Shown here piece by piece: positions 7,662 through 16,544 of a stretch of 64,000 nucleotides of DNA. Under the pieces are notes generated by a model that was given only the letters and a program-made list of their open reading frames with translations, was not told the DNA's origin and ran no database searches. The stretch spans positions 62,001 through 126,000 of the forward strand of contig JAGWWY010000002.1 in the NCBI GenBank assembly GCA_018970145.1, written 5' to 3'. Made by a program: the position numbers and the translations under genes. This DNA comes from Gammaproteobacteria bacterium (lineage in GTDB: Bacteria > Pseudomonadota > Gammaproteobacteria > Steroidobacterales > Steroidobacteraceae). Position 1 is the stretch's first letter; each line of letters begins with the position of its first letter.

Positions 7662-9380
7662 TTGGAACCTAATGCTTTGCCTGACGTGATGACGGATGTG
7701 CTCGTGGTCGGTAGTGGTGCGAGTGGGCTCACTGCCGCGCTGACCGCTGCAGACCAGGGCGCGAAGGTACTCATCATCGAGCGCGGTCATCTATTCGGCG
7801 GGACGTCGGCCACATCGGGTGGGACGATCTGGATTCCGAACAACCATTTGATCGGCCCGGCCGGTGGTCGAGACACGCCGTCCGAGGCGGAAGAGTACAT
7901 CCGGGCGTTAGCCGGAGAATTCTCTTCGATCGAGCGTATCAAAGCTTTCGTGGAGCAGGCACCGCGCATGTTCCGCTATCTCGATGAGAAAACCGACGTC
8001 AAGTTCGAAAGCCTTGAAAAGTACTGCGACTATCATCCGGAGTTGCCTGGCGGTAAGCCGGGGTTTCGCAGCTGTCAGGCGCTGCCCATCCAGTGCGATG
8101 TCTTAGGTGGCGAATTCGATTCCTTGCAGCCACCGCATGTTGGTACGACTGCCTTTGGTCGCATCAATTGGACGGCGCGTGAGGCCCATCCGTTGATCAC
8201 GCAGTCCAAGGGCGCCAAGCAGATTTTTTTGAGAATCGCCGCGAAGTATTACCTCGACGTGAAACAGCGCTGGAAAACGCATCGCGATCGGCGATTGACG
8301 GGTGGTGGTGCATTGGTTGCCCGATTGCGCTGGTCGCTGCGCAAGCGCAAGGTGCCTTTGCAACTCTCGACCGAGTTGGTCGATCTGTGTATCGAGAGTG
8401 GACGAGTGGTCGGTGCGAAGGTGCTAAACAACGGTCTGCCGCAAATCATCCGCGCGAGTCGCGGAGTGATTCTTGCCGCCGGTGGCTTCGAGCGCAATGC
8501 GCAGATGCGTGCGACGCATCTTCCAAGTCCAACCACGACAGCGTGGTCGGCCGGCAATCCCTTCAACACCGGGCTCGCCACGGAGGCGGCCATCCGTATC
8601 GGGGCGCAGACGGCGAACATGGACTCGGCGTGGTGGGCGCCCGGTTACAAACTCGCCGATGAAGATCGCGCGCGACCCATGTTCGTCGAACGTTCGTTGC
8701 CGGGTTCGATCATGGTCGACGGGGCAGGTCGACGGTTTTGCAACGAGGCTGCGTCATATCACGTGACGGGTGGCTTGATGGCGCGCGGTCACCGACCTGC
8801 CGATGGTGGCACAGTCCCGAGTTGGTTCATCTTCGATGCGCGCTACCGCGGCAAATATGCGCTTGGACCCATCTTCCCTGGGCCGCCGAGTTTCGATCGC
8901 AGCATTCGACCGAGCATGCGGGCCATCCTGCGCTCGGCTAGCACGATCGAAGAATTGGCGGATGCGATCGGTGTGCCGCGTACGAATCTCGCAGCTACCG
9001 TGAGCTCGTTCAACCAGCATGCAGAGCATGGCCGGGATCCAGATTTCGGTCGCGGCGACAGTCTTTACGATCGCTATTACGGCGACCCGGCTGTTCAGCC
9101 GAACTGTTGTCTCGCGCCGTTACGCAAGGCACCGTTCTATGCCATTCCGATCCAACCGTGCGATATCGGTACCAACGGCGGCATGCTGACCGATGAACAA
9201 GCACGTGTGATTGACGGAGCGGGTGCGCCGATCGAGGGACTTTACGCCGTCGGTAATTGTGCTGCCTCCCCGATGGGTAAGAGTTACCCGGCAGCGGGTG
9301 CGACTTTGGGGCCCGGCATGACGTTCGGTTATCTGGCAGCGCTGCATGCGGTGAACGGGACTGTCGACATCGCGCGATGA
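7662..9380 (+). CDS. kstD: 3-ketosteroid delta1-dehydrogenase (KstD-like flavoprotein)
   Basis: A 572-aa FAD-dependent oxidoreductase of the KstD/fumarate-reductase flavoprotein superfamily. The dinucleotide-binding motif GSGASG is at 18-23. A DYHPELPGG segment near residue 125 matches the region holding an active-site Tyr in KstDs, and KSYPAAGATLGPG near the C-terminus places Tyr542 and Gly546 like the Tyr/Gly pair of the characterised Rhodococcus enzyme. KstD introduces the C1-C2 double bond in ring A; with 9-alpha-hydroxylation this opens ring B. The chosen start is a TTG preceded by GAGGAG at 8 nt. The stop overlaps the P450 start by ATGA. A 5-alpha-steroid delta4-dehydrogenase is the main alternative. 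Confidence 0.85.
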   Translation: MEPNALPDVMTDVLVVGSGASGLTAALTAADQGAKVLIIERGHLFGGTSATSGGTIWIPNNHLIGPAGGRDTPSEAEEYIRALAGEFSSIERIKAFVEQAPRMFRYLDEKTDVKFESLEKYCDYHPELPGGKPGFRSCQALPIQCDVLGGEFDSLQPPHVGTTAFGRINWTAREAHPLITQSKGAKQIFLRIAAKYYLDVKQRWKTHRDRRLTGGGALVARLRWSLRKRKVPLQLSTELVDLCIESGRVVGAKVLNNGLPQIIRASRGVILAAGGFERNAQMRATHLPSPTTTAWSAGNPFNTGLATEAAIRIGAQTANMDSAWWAPGYKLADEDRARPMFVERSLPGSIMVDGAGRRFCNEAASYHVTGGLMARGHRPADGGTVPSWFIFDARYRGKYALGPIFPGPPSFDRSIRPSMRAILRSASTIEELADAIGVPRTNLAATVSSFNQHAEHGRDPDFGRGDSLYDRYYGDPAVQPNCCLAPLRKAPFYAIPIQPCDIGTNGGMLTDEQARVIDGAGAPIEGLYAVGNCAASPMGKSYPAAGATLGPGMTFGYLAALHAVNGTVDIAR

Positions 9381-10720
9381 GACCGCTCGAGACCGACATC
9401 ACCTCGCCGCAGTTGTACGAAGATCCGCGGCTACTCGCGCCGGTGTTCGCCGACTTGCGCGAACGCCATCCCATCGCCTGGGTCGACCGTGAGCCGTACC
9501 GGCCCTTTTGGGCGATCACGCGTCACACGGACATCGTCGCGATCGAGCGGCAGCATCGTTTGTTCATCAACGAGCCGCGACTGTGTCTGATACCGAAAGA
9601 AATCGAAGCACAGTCGGCCTCCGCTATGGCGGGCGGTGTTCGCGAGACCTGCAAAGTGCTGATGTCTCTGGCGCGATTATCGCAGCGCCCGCTGGGTGAT
9701 TTGCTCGACTGGCTGCAGGCGCGCGAAGAGAATCGTCGGCGGGGTCGTCGCGAGCGTGTCCGAACGCTGATCGATATGGATGAGCCTGAGCATCGCGCGT
9801 TCCGCGAGCTCACCCAAAGTTGGTTCATGGGCGCCGGCGTGCGGCGACTCGAGGGGCAGGTCACTGCGATGGTCGAGCGATCGATCGCCCGGATGCGTGA
9901 GTGTGGATCCGAGATCGATTTCGCCAAAGACGTGGCCGTTTGGTTTCCGCTGTCGGTGATCATGTCGATTCTTGATTTGCCGGAGAGTGACGCGCCGTTC
10001 ATTTTGCGAACGACGCAGCAGTTGCTGAGTGCAAGTGACCCGGAATTGCGTAAATCCGAGGCCTACGGCGTCGACGTCGTCGGAGAATTATTTGCCTATT
10101 ACGAAGACATCGTGCGGCATCGTCGTCGCAATCCTGGCGACGATTTAACAAGCCTCATCGCCAACGCCCGCATCGATGGCCGACCGCTCGGACCGGTGGA
10201 AACACTCTCGTACCTGCTGATCGTCACAACCGCAGGGCACGAGACGACGAGCGCCGCATTGGCTGGCGGTATGCAGGCGCTCACCGAGAATCCGGATGAG
10301 CGTCGTCGAGTAGAGCCTGGCGTAGAGTCGACCAAATTGTTGGCCGATGAAATCGTTCGTTGGGTCACGCCGGTACGTCATTTTTGTCGTACCGCTACCG
10401 AGGATACCGAGCTCAGCGGCGTCAAGATTGCCGCAGGCGAGTCCGTAACCTTGTTCTTCAATTCGGCGAATCGCGATTCGCAGGTCTTCGATCAGGCTGA
10501 GCGTTTCATCGTGGATCGACGCCCGAATCCCCATCTGAGTTTTGGTCACGGTGTGCATCATTGCCTCGGGCGCGTACTCGCGCTGACGGAAATCCGCGCA
10601 TTCTTTTCGACCTTGTTACCGATGCTGTCGGACGCGTCGATCGCAGGTCCCGTCAAAGGAATCGAGAGTAATTTCACCGGCGGATTGAAGAGCCTTCCCA
10701 TGCACCTGGTGTGGCGATGA
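9377..10720 (+). CDS. Cytochrome P450
   Basis: A 447-aa soluble bacterial P450. The I-helix oxygen-activation motif AGHETT is near residue 286, the K-helix E-x-x-R is in DEIVRW, and the haem loop FGHGVHHCLG gives the thiolate ligand Cys396. Such enzymes hydroxylate unactivated carbons using electrons from a ferredoxin or reductase; none is encoded nearby. The gene sits fourth in the hsaD operon, overlapping kstD and the next gene by ATGA at both ends, which argues for a steroid substrate. CYP125/142-type side-chain oxidation or ring hydroxylation are both possible; the sequence does not decide. Confidence 0.88.
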   Translation: MRPLETDITSPQLYEDPRLLAPVFADLRERHPIAWVDREPYRPFWAITRHTDIVAIERQHRLFINEPRLCLIPKEIEAQSASAMAGGVRETCKVLMSLARLSQRPLGDLLDWLQAREENRRRGRRERVRTLIDMDEPEHRAFRELTQSWFMGAGVRRLEGQVTAMVERSIARMRECGSEIDFAKDVAVWFPLSVIMSILDLPESDAPFILRTTQQLLSASDPELRKSEAYGVDVVGELFAYYEDIVRHRRRNPGDDLTSLIANARIDGRPLGPVETLSYLLIVTTAGHETTSAALAGGMQALTENPDERRRVEPGVESTKLLADEIVRWVTPVRHFCRTATEDTELSGVKIAAGESVTLFFNSANRDSQVFDQAERFIVDRRPNPHLSFGHGVHHCLGRVLALTEIRAFFSTLLPMLSDASIAGPVKGIESNFTGGLKSLPMHLVWR

Positions 10721-12150
10721 CGATCAACGAGGTGATGATGCAAGTGCGCGAGGCCTGGCGGTCGCTCGCCGGCGGATGTCTGCTGTGGGGGCTGATCTTC
10801 GCGGTGGCGGTGACACCCTTGACCGCGGCGACCCCAACGGAGGAGTTGGAGGAGGCGCAGGCCTTCCACATTGGCACGATCGCTTATCTGTACGGATTCC
10901 CCGCGGTCGACATGACGCAGGCGATGTTCAATGAAACCCACGCTGTCAGTTCCGAGCAGCGAGTGCTTTCGCCGGTGAATCAGTTCTTTCGATTCCGTGA
11001 ACGAGTTACGCCGAAGAGTGCCGGTTCGTTGCGTGCTCCGAACGCGGATACGCTGTACTTGAGCGGATGGTTCGATCTGCAGTCGGAACCAGTTGTTATC
11101 CGCGCTCCTGACACCCGAGGTCGCTACTACACACTCGCCGTCACAGACTTCAACTCGGAAGTACAGCATGTCGGTCGACGGACGACCGGTACCGATGCGC
11201 GCGATTTCGTATTGGTAGGCCCGACATTCGAGGGCGATTTGCCGAACGGGTTGCATGTCGTTCGTGTGCCCACTCAGCGTGCTTGGGTGCTCGGGCGCGT
11301 CATGGTGGGCGGCGAAGATGATCTCGAGTCGGCTCGTCAGATCCTTGAAGGCTTCACGACGATCGGCTTATCCGACTGGAAACGCGGTCTTGCAGCCACT
11401 GCGTATTCGCCGCCAGAGGCCGCCAAAGCCGTTCGCCTAGTCGATTCCTTGCCGTTTTACGAGACGCTTAACCTGTGGCTGCGCACGAATCCGCAGCGTT
11501 CGGAGGAGTCGGCGTTGCTTGCGCAGTTCGATGCTGCGGGCTTTGGACCTGCGCAGCGTTTCTCGGCAGAGCAGGCGAGCGCGGCAACCCGTCGAGGTCT
11601 GACGCGAGCGATCGAGTCGGGCCGTCAAATGTTGGTGACCGCTTCGCGTCGTCCGTTGTCCGATATTCGACGTGGTTGGATCTTTCCGCTCGCGCTTGGT
11701 CGATACGGTTACGACTATCTGATGCGGGCGACGGTCGCCTTCAGCGGCTATGCGAATCTGCCCGAAGAAACCGTGTACGGCGCGCTGACGAGTCAGGGTA
11801 GTGGTGTCGAACTGAATGGTGCGCGACGGTACCTATTGCGCTTCGCGCCAGATGGTGCGCCCCCGGTCGGCGCCTTTTGGTCGATCAGTGCCTATCGAAG
11901 TCGTGATTATTCTTTGATCGAGAACCCGCTCGGCCGCTACAGCATCGGTCCGCATGTATCCGGATTCAAGACCAAAGCGGATGGTTCGTTCGCGATTGTC
12001 GTATCGCGCGAGGCGCCCGCTGACGATAGCGTCAACTGGTTGCCCATCGACGAGGACCCGTTCTATCTGATCATGCGGATGTATGAGCCCGCACGCGCCA
12101 TACTCGATGGTCGCTACCAACCGCCTGCCATCGAAGTACTCGAGCCCTGA
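10717..12150 (+). CDS. DUF1254/DUF1214-family exported protein
   Basis: A 477-aa protein whose body matches the DUF1254 plus DUF1214 architecture: a YLYGFPAVDM helix start, the PNADTLYLSGWFDLQSEPVV segment and a C-terminal FWSISAYRSRDYSLIENPLGRYSIG block. An N-terminal hydrophobic stretch (GGCLLWGLIFAVAVTPLTA) indicates export or membrane anchoring. The ATG at 10717 overlaps the P450 stop as ATGA and is preferred over a GTG 6 bases upstream. The biochemical role of this family is unknown to me; members recur in gene clusters for hydrophobic substrates. It ends exactly where the convergent SDR gene ends, without a spacer base. Confidence 0.8.
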   Translation: MTINEVMMQVREAWRSLAGGCLLWGLIFAVAVTPLTAATPTEELEEAQAFHIGTIAYLYGFPAVDMTQAMFNETHAVSSEQRVLSPVNQFFRFRERVTPKSAGSLRAPNADTLYLSGWFDLQSEPVVIRAPDTRGRYYTLAVTDFNSEVQHVGRRTTGTDARDFVLVGPTFEGDLPNGLHVVRVPTQRAWVLGRVMVGGEDDLESARQILEGFTTIGLSDWKRGLAATAYSPPEAAKAVRLVDSLPFYETLNLWLRTNPQRSEESALLAQFDAAGFGPAQRFSAEQASAATRRGLTRAIESGRQMLVTASRRPLSDIRRGWIFPLALGRYGYDYLMRATVAFSGYANLPEETVYGALTSQGSGVELNGARRYLLRFAPDGAPPVGAFWSISAYRSRDYSLIENPLGRYSIGPHVSGFKTKADGSFAIVVSREAPADDSVNWLPIDEDPFYLIMRMYEPARAILDGRYQPPAIEVLEP

Positions 12151-12903
12151 TCAGCAGGTCGAGGATCCGCCGTTGAGCGGAATGGTTTGTCCGGTCATCC
12201 ACGAGGCCTCACGCGAAGCGAGATAGGCAACGGCTGCACCGACGTCCTCAGGGGAGCCGGCGCGTCCGACTGCGGTCACCCGTTTGGCGATTTCGTCATA
12301 GCCGTAGTTGTTCATGGCGCCGAGCGAGAGAACATTGACCGTCACGCCATCGGGGCCGACCTCTTTGCACAGGTTGCGCATGAAGCCGATGGTTGCGGCT
12401 TTCGCTGCCGCGTAGTCTGAGAGTCCCATGCTTTGACCGAGTCGCCATGACTCCGATGAGATGGTGACGATACGGCCAAATCGGGCGGCCTGCATCGCGG
12501 GCAGCACGGCTCGGCACAAATGAACGACCGCGTGGAAGTTCAGGGCCAGTTGTCGATCAAAGTCGATGCTGCCGAGTTTGTCGAAGGTGCGAAGCGAAGT
12601 AGACATGCCGACCGGCACGCCCGCGTTGTTGATCAGTGTGTCGATGTTTCCGTAATGCGATCGCGCCAAGTCGCACAGACTCTCGGCCGTGGTCGCTAGG
12701 GTGATATCGCCCGGCGCAGCCACCGCTTCATAGCCATTGGCGCGTAAGGCGCTAGCCGCTGATTCGGCTCGTTCAGCGTAAAAGTCATTGACGAGAACTC
12801 GCGCACCGAGTGAGGCGAGCGTTTTGGCGATGCCAAGTCCCATCCCTTGTCCCGCGCCGGTCACGAGGGCGACGCGGTCCGTGTACTCGAATAAACGTGT
12901 CAT
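12151..12903 (-). CDS. Short-chain dehydrogenase/reductase
   Basis: A 250-aa classical SDR with the cofactor motif TGAGQGMGLG at 15-24, NNAG in the centre, and the catalytic Ser/Tyr/Lys set in TISSESW...YAAAK (Ser150, Tyr164, Lys168). An Asp at the end of beta-strand 2 (VNDF) suggests NAD(H) preference. The ATG at 12903 is chosen because GAGGAG lies 7 nt upstream; an in-frame TTG further up would bury that ribosome site. It is last in the operon that starts with the FadD3-like ligase. A hydroxysteroid or beta-hydroxyacyl-CoA dehydrogenase role is inferred from context; substrate unknown. Confidence 0.85.
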   Translation of the reverse strand: MTRLFEYTDRVALVTGAGQGMGLGIAKTLASLGARVLVNDFYAERAESAASALRANGYEAVAAPGDITLATTAESLCDLARSHYGNIDTLINNAGVPVGMSTSLRTFDKLGSIDFDRQLALNFHAVVHLCRAVLPAMQAARFGRIVTISSESWRLGQSMGLSDYAAAKAATIGFMRNLCKEVGPDGVTVNVLSLGAMNNYGYDEIAKRVTAVGRAGSPEDVGAAVAYLASREASWMTGQTIPLNGGSSTC

Positions 12904-12914
12904 AACGGATCTCC

Positions 12915-13688
12915 TCAATTGAGATCGGCAACCAGCGGCACCGACGGGTCACTCGTGTCGACGGTTGTACCGCGCTGCCGGATCGCGATCGACATCTGCG
13001 GCTCGCTATAACTGTGGCAAGCGTCGCGCATCATGGTGTGGTGGGCTACTGGCTTATCGGCGCCTGCCTCGACATCCCAAGCACGGGCACGACTCACGAA
13101 ATAGCCCTTGTGTAGGACGAGTGCCGCCTCGAGTTCGTCGCCCTCGAAGCGACTCGTCGCCCAGCGTGAGAAGCCGCGCAGCAACGGCTTGTCCGCCAAC
13201 TCCATAGGTTCGAGAATGCGAGCCTCGAAAGTGCGCCAGCGAAACATCGTTTCGCCATCACGCTGCAGCGTTGTCCATACCGGCCCAGGATGCTCATCTG
13301 GCACGGTGACATCGTAGGTGCGTGTGCCGCCTCGACGCGCATGCGCCATCGCGAGTACGGCAAGATCAAATAAATGCGTACAGTGGGACCGCGGGCTCTC
13401 GCGCGTAGCCAGTTCCCGCCAGCTGCTATCGAGCGATGTGCCGATCAGTCGTCGCAACGGCAGGGCAGCGGAGGGGCAGGTGGTCAGCGGTACACGATGG
13501 AACTGCGGCAGCAGTTCGACGATCCGCTCGCCATCGTGGCGCAGTGTCATGCGGAACGAGTGATAGGCATCCTCGACGCCGGCACGAACCTCGTTACCCT
13601 CGGCGATTAAGCGGATTCGACGTCGAAGCGCTCCCTGACCGAAGTCGGGGTTGTGTCGCTCGAAGCCTTTGGGCCCGGCCTCATCCAT
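12915..13688 (-). CDS. DUF2889-family protein
   Basis: A 257-aa protein matching the DUF2889 family: EDAYHSFRMTLRHDGERI in the first third, then the conserved block with Cys and His residues ending PRSHCTHLFDLAVLAM. The conserved Cys/His pairs look like a metal or catalytic site, but no reaction is known to me. The ATG at 13688 overlaps the MFS stop by 8 bases, which is typical of coupled translation; the longer open frame upstream is only the antisense part of the MFS gene. Its position between a transporter and an SDR suggests a role in steroid or acyl-CoA metabolism, which is an inference. Confidence 0.75.
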   Translation of the reverse strand: MDEAGPKGFERHNPDFGQGALRRRIRLIAEGNEVRAGVEDAYHSFRMTLRHDGERIVELLPQFHRVPLTTCPSAALPLRRLIGTSLDSSWRELATRESPRSHCTHLFDLAVLAMAHARRGGTRTYDVTVPDEHPGPVWTTLQRDGETMFRWRTFEARILEPMELADKPLLRGFSRWATSRFEGDELEAALVLHKGYFVSRARAWDVEAGADKPVAHHTMMRDACHSYSEPQMSIAIRQRGTTVDTSDPSVPLVADLN

Positions 13689-14823
13689 GCGCGGGGCGAC
13701 GAGCGACGTTCCAGAACGCGATCGTCGGGATGGCTGCACAAGCGACGGCAAGTACGAACAGTGGAGTGAAGCCGCCGGCTTCGGCCAGGCGTCCTGCGAG
13801 TTCGGGGCCAATGAATGCGCTGACGGCGAAAGCGGCCGGGACGAGCACGACGAGACGATTACTCTGATCGAGTTTGGCGATTGCCGCCGTTTGATAGACG
13901 CAACCGATGGTGAAGGCTCCTTCCCAGATCCATGCGCCGAAAGCGTAGATCCAGAAATTGACCGGGTTGGCGAGCATCAATACGCCAAGCGTCAAAAACA
14001 ACAAAACGAGCACGTGAGGCCAGCGGTTGCCGAGTCGATCACCGAGCAGTGCGACTAGCGCGGCGCTTAGTCCGCCGACCACTTTCAGAGCAGCGAATAC
14101 GAGACCCATGTCGCTCGCGCCAACTTCGATGCTGCGTCCGATTCGTTCGATGAAGACCCAGAGTGCGACCTGACCGCAGGCGAACAACACGAAAATAGCC
14201 AGCGCGATCCATGCGAGACGATCGATAGCGGAGCGGTCCGCTGCAGTGTCTGTCGTTACGGTCTCGGCACCTTTGGGGATGACGAGCGCCGAGAGAGACA
14301 TCACGAGAACGGCAACCGCCAAGAGCGCAATACCACCCGCGATACCCTTAGATGCAATCAACAAGGGCAGGAAGTACAGCAAGGTGGCGACGATCACGAG
14401 TTCTGTGAGCAGGCGGACGCCGAAGGCTCTCTCTTTGTTGGCGACTTCGCCGACCATGCGCATACCAAGCGAGTGCATTAAGCCCGCTGCGAAACCGAAT
14501 ACAGCCAAGGGTAGGTAGGGCGTTGGGCCGCTCGAGCCACTCCACCACAGCGCGATCGCCGTCAGCCCTGCAGCAAGCGCGGTGGCGTAACGCCAGTGAA
14601 CTCGATCTACCCACAGCGGCCCGAGCAAGGTGCTGATGAGGTAGCCGCCGGTGCAGGCGCTGCCCAAGGTGCCAAGCTCGGCCGGGCTCAAGCCACCGGC
14701 ATCGGCGAATGCGCCAAGCAGGATCGGCAAGGTATTGAACGGTAAACCGCCGATCGACGAGGCCACACTCGCCGCTAGCAAGAAGGCCGCTCCGCCGCGG
14801 ATCCAGAGACCTGATTGAGTCAT
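13681..14823 (-). CDS. MFS transporter
   Basis: A 380-aa hydrophobic protein with about 12 membrane segments and major-facilitator character: a long first helix (AAFLLAASVASSIGGLPFN), GGYLISTLLGPLWVDRVHWRY resembling the TM2-TM3 loop, and many Gly-rich helices. The ATG at 14823 overlaps the flavoprotein stop as ATGA, with GGAGTGGG upstream. It is distinct from the MFS gene at 493 in length and sequence, so the cluster encodes two permeases, possibly for different intermediates or for efflux. Cargo unknown. Confidence 0.82.
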   Translation of the reverse strand: MTQSGLWIRGGAAFLLAASVASSIGGLPFNTLPILLGAFADAGGLSPAELGTLGSACTGGYLISTLLGPLWVDRVHWRYATALAAGLTAIALWWSGSSGPTPYLPLAVFGFAAGLMHSLGMRMVGEVANKERAFGVRLLTELVIVATLLYFLPLLIASKGIAGGIALLAVAVLVMSLSALVIPKGAETVTTDTAADRSAIDRLAWIALAIFVLFACGQVALWVFIERIGRSIEVGASDMGLVFAALKVVGGLSAALVALLGDRLGNRWPHVLVLLFLTLGVLMLANPVNFWIYAFGAWIWEGAFTIGCVYQTAAIAKLDQSNRLVVLVPAAFAVSAFIGPELAGRLAEAGGFTPLFVLAVACAAIPTIAFWNVARRPAHG

Positions 14824-16544
14824 GATGCGTTCCCACTCCAAGTGATGCCCCGGGCCGCATGCAAGCCTGCGCGCCTGCCGGAGAAGATGCCATCTGCAAT
14901 AGATAGTCCCGACACGTACAGCCCGGAACTTACGCCGACGGCATTGCGACCTGCCGCGTAGAGTCCCTCGATAGGTCGACCCTGTGCATCGGTAACGACC
15001 CCGGTGGCTTCATCGACGGTCAGACCGCCCAGCGTCAGTGTCGGGCAGGGCAGTAGTTTCGCCGCAAGTCCCACATCGATCGCCATGAAAGGACCCTCAG
15101 TCAGAGCCGCGCAATCGGCGGACGCTTTGCCGAATCGGTCTGCCTGTTGGCCTGATGCGCTGCGGTTGTAGTCGCGAACGGTGTTCATAAGTCCGTTCGG
15201 ATCCACGCCGATTTTTTTGGCAAGTGCCTCGAGGCTCGCGGCTTTACGTCGTCCCAACAACATATTCAACCGGGCGAGATCGCGCTGAAAAGCGAGAACA
15301 TGACCTGTGCCAATTTGTTCCCAGGCGCGTTTTGTCAAACGTGCATCGAGGATGAGCCATCCACGGCCCTCGTTTTTTTCCGCCAAGGCATGCCCAAGTG
15401 TAGCGCCGTACGACATTTCGTTGGCAATTCGCTCGCCGGCTGCGTTGACCACGATCCCCTCGGCCCACGCTTTGGGTGGGTTGATGAATCGCCACGCCGA
15501 CACATTGTCCATTCGAGCCGCCGCTGCGCCCACGGAGAGCCCAAGGTGAATGCCGCTGCCATCATCGCCCGGCGTTCCGAGCGGATAACCACGACGATAG
15601 CGGGGGGCATGGTGAGCGAGCATCTTGCGATTGAAGACGAAGCCGCCTGCCGCGAGACAGACGCCGCGGCGTGCGCGCACATAGCGCGGCTGGCGACACG
15701 ACGCCTCCAACTCGGCAGCTCGTTGCAGTCTTTTGATGGCGAAGCGCAACAGATATTTGGCGCCGGGCAGAATCGGTGGCACGAGTGCGTACCACCGCTC
15801 GGCGATTTTTTTGTGTTTGATAAACTCATCTCGAGCCGTGCCTTCCGGCAGTTCCAAGACCTTCACACCAACGACGCATCCGGCGCGATCGCGCAACAGC
15901 TGCCGCGCTTCCGTATATCGCTTGAAGGTGGCGCCGTGTGCGAGCAGCCAGTCGTGTAGGGGCCAAACGATCGAACCGCCGAGACCCACCGCTTTCAGCA
16001 TTTGCTCGCGGGTCAGTCGGCCCGCGCCACGATGACCTCGCGCGGCAGGCTTGGCTTTGGCGGCGTACTCCGGTAGCAAAGAATTATCCGAGTGATATAG
16101 GAAGTAGTCGATCTGCGGATACGAGGTCTTGTCGCGATAGAGCGTCGAGCGAAACTCGACGCCTTTGTCTTGCAGCCACTGCACCGTATGCCGGCTCTGC
16201 TCGCAAAAACGCATCAGGGTCTCATCGGAGACGCAGCCGCGGGTTTCCATCGACAGGTAGGCGAACATGTTTTGCGGACTGTCGTCGACGTTAGCTTCTT
16301 TTTGAATCGTGGTGCCGCCGCCTGCGTAGAGCACGCCACCACTTGCGGCAGTGGCGCCGCCGCCCTCGTAGCGATCGAGCAGCGTCACGCGCAAACCCTG
16401 CTCGAGCGCTTCAGCGGCGGCCGCAGAACCTGCCGCGCCCGAGCCGACGACGACAAGATCGGCCTCGTCATCCCAAGCGAACGAGTCCGGATCGTCGATC
16501 GTCAAAGCGGGTTCAACTTGTGAGAACCAGGGCGTCGATGTCAT
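14820..16544 (-). CDS. KstD-like FAD-dependent dehydrogenase (second copy type)
   Basis: A 574-aa flavoprotein of the same superfamily as KstD, with GSGAAG at 34-39, GGGATAASGGVLYAGGGT near 61-78 and a C-terminal SGLYVSGLSIADGIFSGRRAG block. The C-terminal block differs from the SYPAAG form of the KstD at 7662 and resembles flavoproteins annotated as 3-oxosteroid delta1- or delta4-dehydrogenases or urocanate/fumarate-reductase-like enzymes. It overlaps the ligase upstream (ATGA) and the MFS downstream (ATGA). A dehydrogenation of another ring, for example delta4 of a 5-alpha or 5-beta steroid, is plausible; the substrate is not determined. Confidence 0.78.
   Translation of the reverse strand: MTSTPWFSQVEPALTIDDPDSFAWDDEADLVVVGSGAAGSAAAAEALEQGLRVTLLDRYEGGGATAASGGVLYAGGGTTIQKEANVDDSPQNMFAYLSMETRGCVSDETLMRFCEQSRHTVQWLQDKGVEFRSTLYRDKTSYPQIDYFLYHSDNSLLPEYAAKAKPAARGHRGAGRLTREQMLKAVGLGGSIVWPLHDWLLAHGATFKRYTEARQLLRDRAGCVVGVKVLELPEGTARDEFIKHKKIAERWYALVPPILPGAKYLLRFAIKRLQRAAELEASCRQPRYVRARRGVCLAAGGFVFNRKMLAHHAPRYRRGYPLGTPGDDGSGIHLGLSVGAAAARMDNVSAWRFINPPKAWAEGIVVNAAGERIANEMSYGATLGHALAEKNEGRGWLILDARLTKRAWEQIGTGHVLAFQRDLARLNMLLGRRKAASLEALAKKIGVDPNGLMNTVRDYNRSASGQQADRFGKASADCAALTEGPFMAIDVGLAAKLLPCPTLTLGGLTVDEATGVVTDAQGRPIEGLYAAGRNAVGVSSGLYVSGLSIADGIFSGRRAGLHAARGITWSGNAS

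Noticed and set aside
10036-10042. TGCGTAA inside the P450 gene as a fourth operator
   Set aside because: No TTACGC follows at the 16-base spacing, and it lies in coding sequence.
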